A DNA stretch of 35,465 nt from Pelargonium cotyledonis (Eukaryota > Streptophyta > Magnoliopsida > Geraniales > Geraniaceae), in contig JAYMTA010000194.1 in assembly GCA_036897625.1 (NCBI GenBank), positions 1-35,465 on the forward strand, written 5' to 3'. Numbering within the stretch: position 1 is the stretch's first letter; each line of letters begins with the position of its first letter. Both the position numbers and the translations under genes were made by a program. Below, piece after piece: positions 33,582-35,465 of this stretch. A model generated the notes under the pieces. That model saw only the letters and a list, made by a program, of their open reading frames with translations, was not told the origin of the DNA and searched no databases.

Positions 33582-35465
33582 TCATATTGTAGGGATAGCC
33601 TGAGGAGCTCCCGAAGCATCATCTCCTCCGCCGGATGGTCCTCCCGGAGTAGATTCATCGACAGGGCACTTTGCCTCTCCGTCCACGTCCTGGATGATGA
33701 AGCTCCCCACAACAATCTGATAAAATAAAAGATCACACCCAATAAGCAAACTACGCCAAGTACGATAAATTTATAGTGAAAAATTATTCGGACAAACAAA
33801 ATCACAATTTGCTATAAACTATCATACAAAAAAGCATGAGATAATGAGAGAAATGGGCTACCATAACCGGATGTGCGGCTATGAGAGGTCCGACGATCTG
33901 ACCGCCGATGGTCTGTCCGGCGTCGTCAGCCAGGCAAGCATTAAACGTCCCTATCCTCTTGTACACACCACCCATCTTGGTGTGTACGATGCATGTGCCG
34001 CTAATGTGTTGTAGCGGGTAAATGTTCTGAAAAGGAAACAAACATTCGTTACAATTTATGATACAAGCATTCAGTAGGGTAAGTAGTTGATTTCGATTGT
34101 TTCCTCGAGGTCTTAGGTTTCAGTCACGCTTGCTTATTGGAAGAAAATACTTTATGATACAAAGAAATGGATCAATGTATGGGAGAAAGCATGAGATCTC
34201 ACATCATTTCGGAGGATACCGCAACTAGATACACCAGGTTGTGACAAAACGGAGCTTGAAACTGCGCCAACCACACTCATCACAAAAATGGTTCTTGGGC
34301 TCATTTCTTCGGCAAACGATGAGAGTCTCATTGCCACGTCCTGGTCATTACAAAACATCGTGAGAGATTTGAAAGACGGATAAGGAAATGGATGCGAGAG
34401 AGTGATTTGGTTTCAGCATATCAAATAGTACCTCTCCAGGGGCAACAACCAGAGCATGAACTTGAAAATCTATCCGGGCTGGCGCGACAAAGGAGTCCTT
34501 AGACGGTAAGTGGACAGGTGCGGCAGGGGAGTCATTAGACGGTAAATCTGCATATATTGGAGAGAATATATATATATAAAGAAGTTTGTATGTGAGAACC
34601 AAATAATACATTGCGAACACAAACAATGATAGGTGATTAAGGGCTTGTTTAGGCCGACTGATAGTTGTCATGCAACGAGAACGATTTTCTGACTAGAGTA
34701 AAAGTATATCTAGTTTTGAGGGTTGACCCAGGTCTTCTCTAAGTTAAATGGTATTTTTTATTATTATTATTGTTTAGAGAAACAAAACAGTTTAAATAAC
34801 TCTTGATTTGAGGTTGAGGTTATTTTAATCATCAATCGTAACAAAATCACCCGAAGCAATCTAAATCTCACAATCAAGCACCAAATAATTAACAAGAAGG
34901 TTTCAAGAACCCAACCACAACAAATTATGGACTAAACAATTAAAAGACATGACCAATTAGCATCAGCTATTGAAGAAGCTTAGCAACAACAACAAAAAAT
35001 CATTTATGAAATGAAATTCAACTGCCATCGGAAAAAAATCACAAGTGCAAGTCTTCAATAGCCAGAAATATGAAGAAAAAAAATGCCTAGATAGTCTGAT
35101 CCATTCGCTAAACCAAAGATCTGATTAAAAAAAAATAGAATTTTGACCCAATTCAGATTTTATGATTATTTGTACGGAATCAAATTTTACGATTGCATGC
35201 AAGTAATATAAGGAATCAACAAATTTTAAATATTTAGATCGTAATTTCCTTGTAAAAAAAAAACAAAAAGACGCGCACATTCACCAAACTCTAAATGAAC
35301 ACTTCAAACATAAGAATCAATCGAAAAACAATTGAAAGGTGAAAACTTTTTGCGATCAAAACGTTAAAAAACAATCTCACCCGCTGGCCGGAGCTTTGGC
35401 TTGTTAACAGAGCCCTTGGGCCTCCCACGGCTCTTCTTCTCCGACGCCCGTGGCCGGAGACGAGC
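33582..35465 (-). CDS. AT-hook motif nuclear-localized (AHL) protein, 5' end cut by the window edge
   Basis: A plant AHL DNA-binding protein, with an AT-hook for the AT-rich minor groove and a PPC/DUF296 domain for oligomerisation. Visible minus-strand exons: 35465-35381 (open at the edge), 34547-34432, 34340-34203, 34026-33862, 33716-33582; 212 residues, stop TGA. The first visible exon gives the AT-hook SRGRPKGSVNKPK. The PPC domain runs from DFQVHALVVAPGEDVAMRLS through VMSVVGAVSSSVLSQPG and GQTIGGQIVGPLIAAHPVM to IVVGSFI. The tail is Gly/Pro/Asp-rich. Four introns in the visible part place it with intron-bearing (clade B-like) AHLs. The usual GRFEIL core of the PPC is replaced by NIYPLQHISG, so oligomerisation may differ. 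The N-terminus and any further AT-hook lie outside the window. Confidence 0.9.

Overview
This is nuclear DNA from a flowering plant, most likely a eudicot. Genes are split by AT-rich introns with plant-type splice sites. Five multi-exon or domesticated plant protein genes, one plant tRNA and several miniature transposons can be read directly. The proteins look dicot-like, possibly rosid, but the species cannot be fixed from sequence alone. There is no operon, phage, CRISPR array or bacterial feature.

Layout, left to right: (1) an HD2-type (plant-specific, nucleolar) histone deacetylase on + (1221-4363), with a telo-box/site II promoter and two non-canonical introns, one AT-AC (U12-type) and one GC-AG; (2) a gap with a Tourist-like MITE; (3) U2AF35, the small subunit of the 3' splice-site recognition factor, on - (7189-9855), with a repeat-expanded first intron; (4) a tRNA-Leu(UAA) on + (10095-10177), head to head with U2AF35 and followed by a 124-bp tandem duplication; (5) a CSLA glucomannan 4-beta-mannosyltransferase on - (11763-16796), nine exons; (6) about 7 kb of gene-poor DNA with a Stowaway MITE, a long inverted repeat and decayed sequence; (7) a BED zinc finger/hAT transposase-derived gene on - (24537-26327), whose otherwise intact frame is cut by one TAA; (8) a second gene-poor stretch with a hAT-type MITE carrying a perfect 8-bp target duplication, a SINE and a second Stowaway; (9) a GAT1-type GABA transporter on + (30996-33354), six exons; (10) the 3' part of an intron-containing AT-hook/PPC (AHL) gene on -, running off the right edge.

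All exon junctions were assembled by eye from splice signals, reading phase and family resemblance. Each of the four complete spliced genes closes in frame at a length normal for its family: 298, 313, 535 and 451 aa. The genes are functionally unrelated neighbours (chromatin, splicing, cell wall, transport, DNA binding). I see no new multi-gene system. The most unusual items are the two non-canonical introns in one HD2 gene, the single nonsense codon in the domesticated transposase, the divergent AHL PPC core and the well-preserved small transposons.
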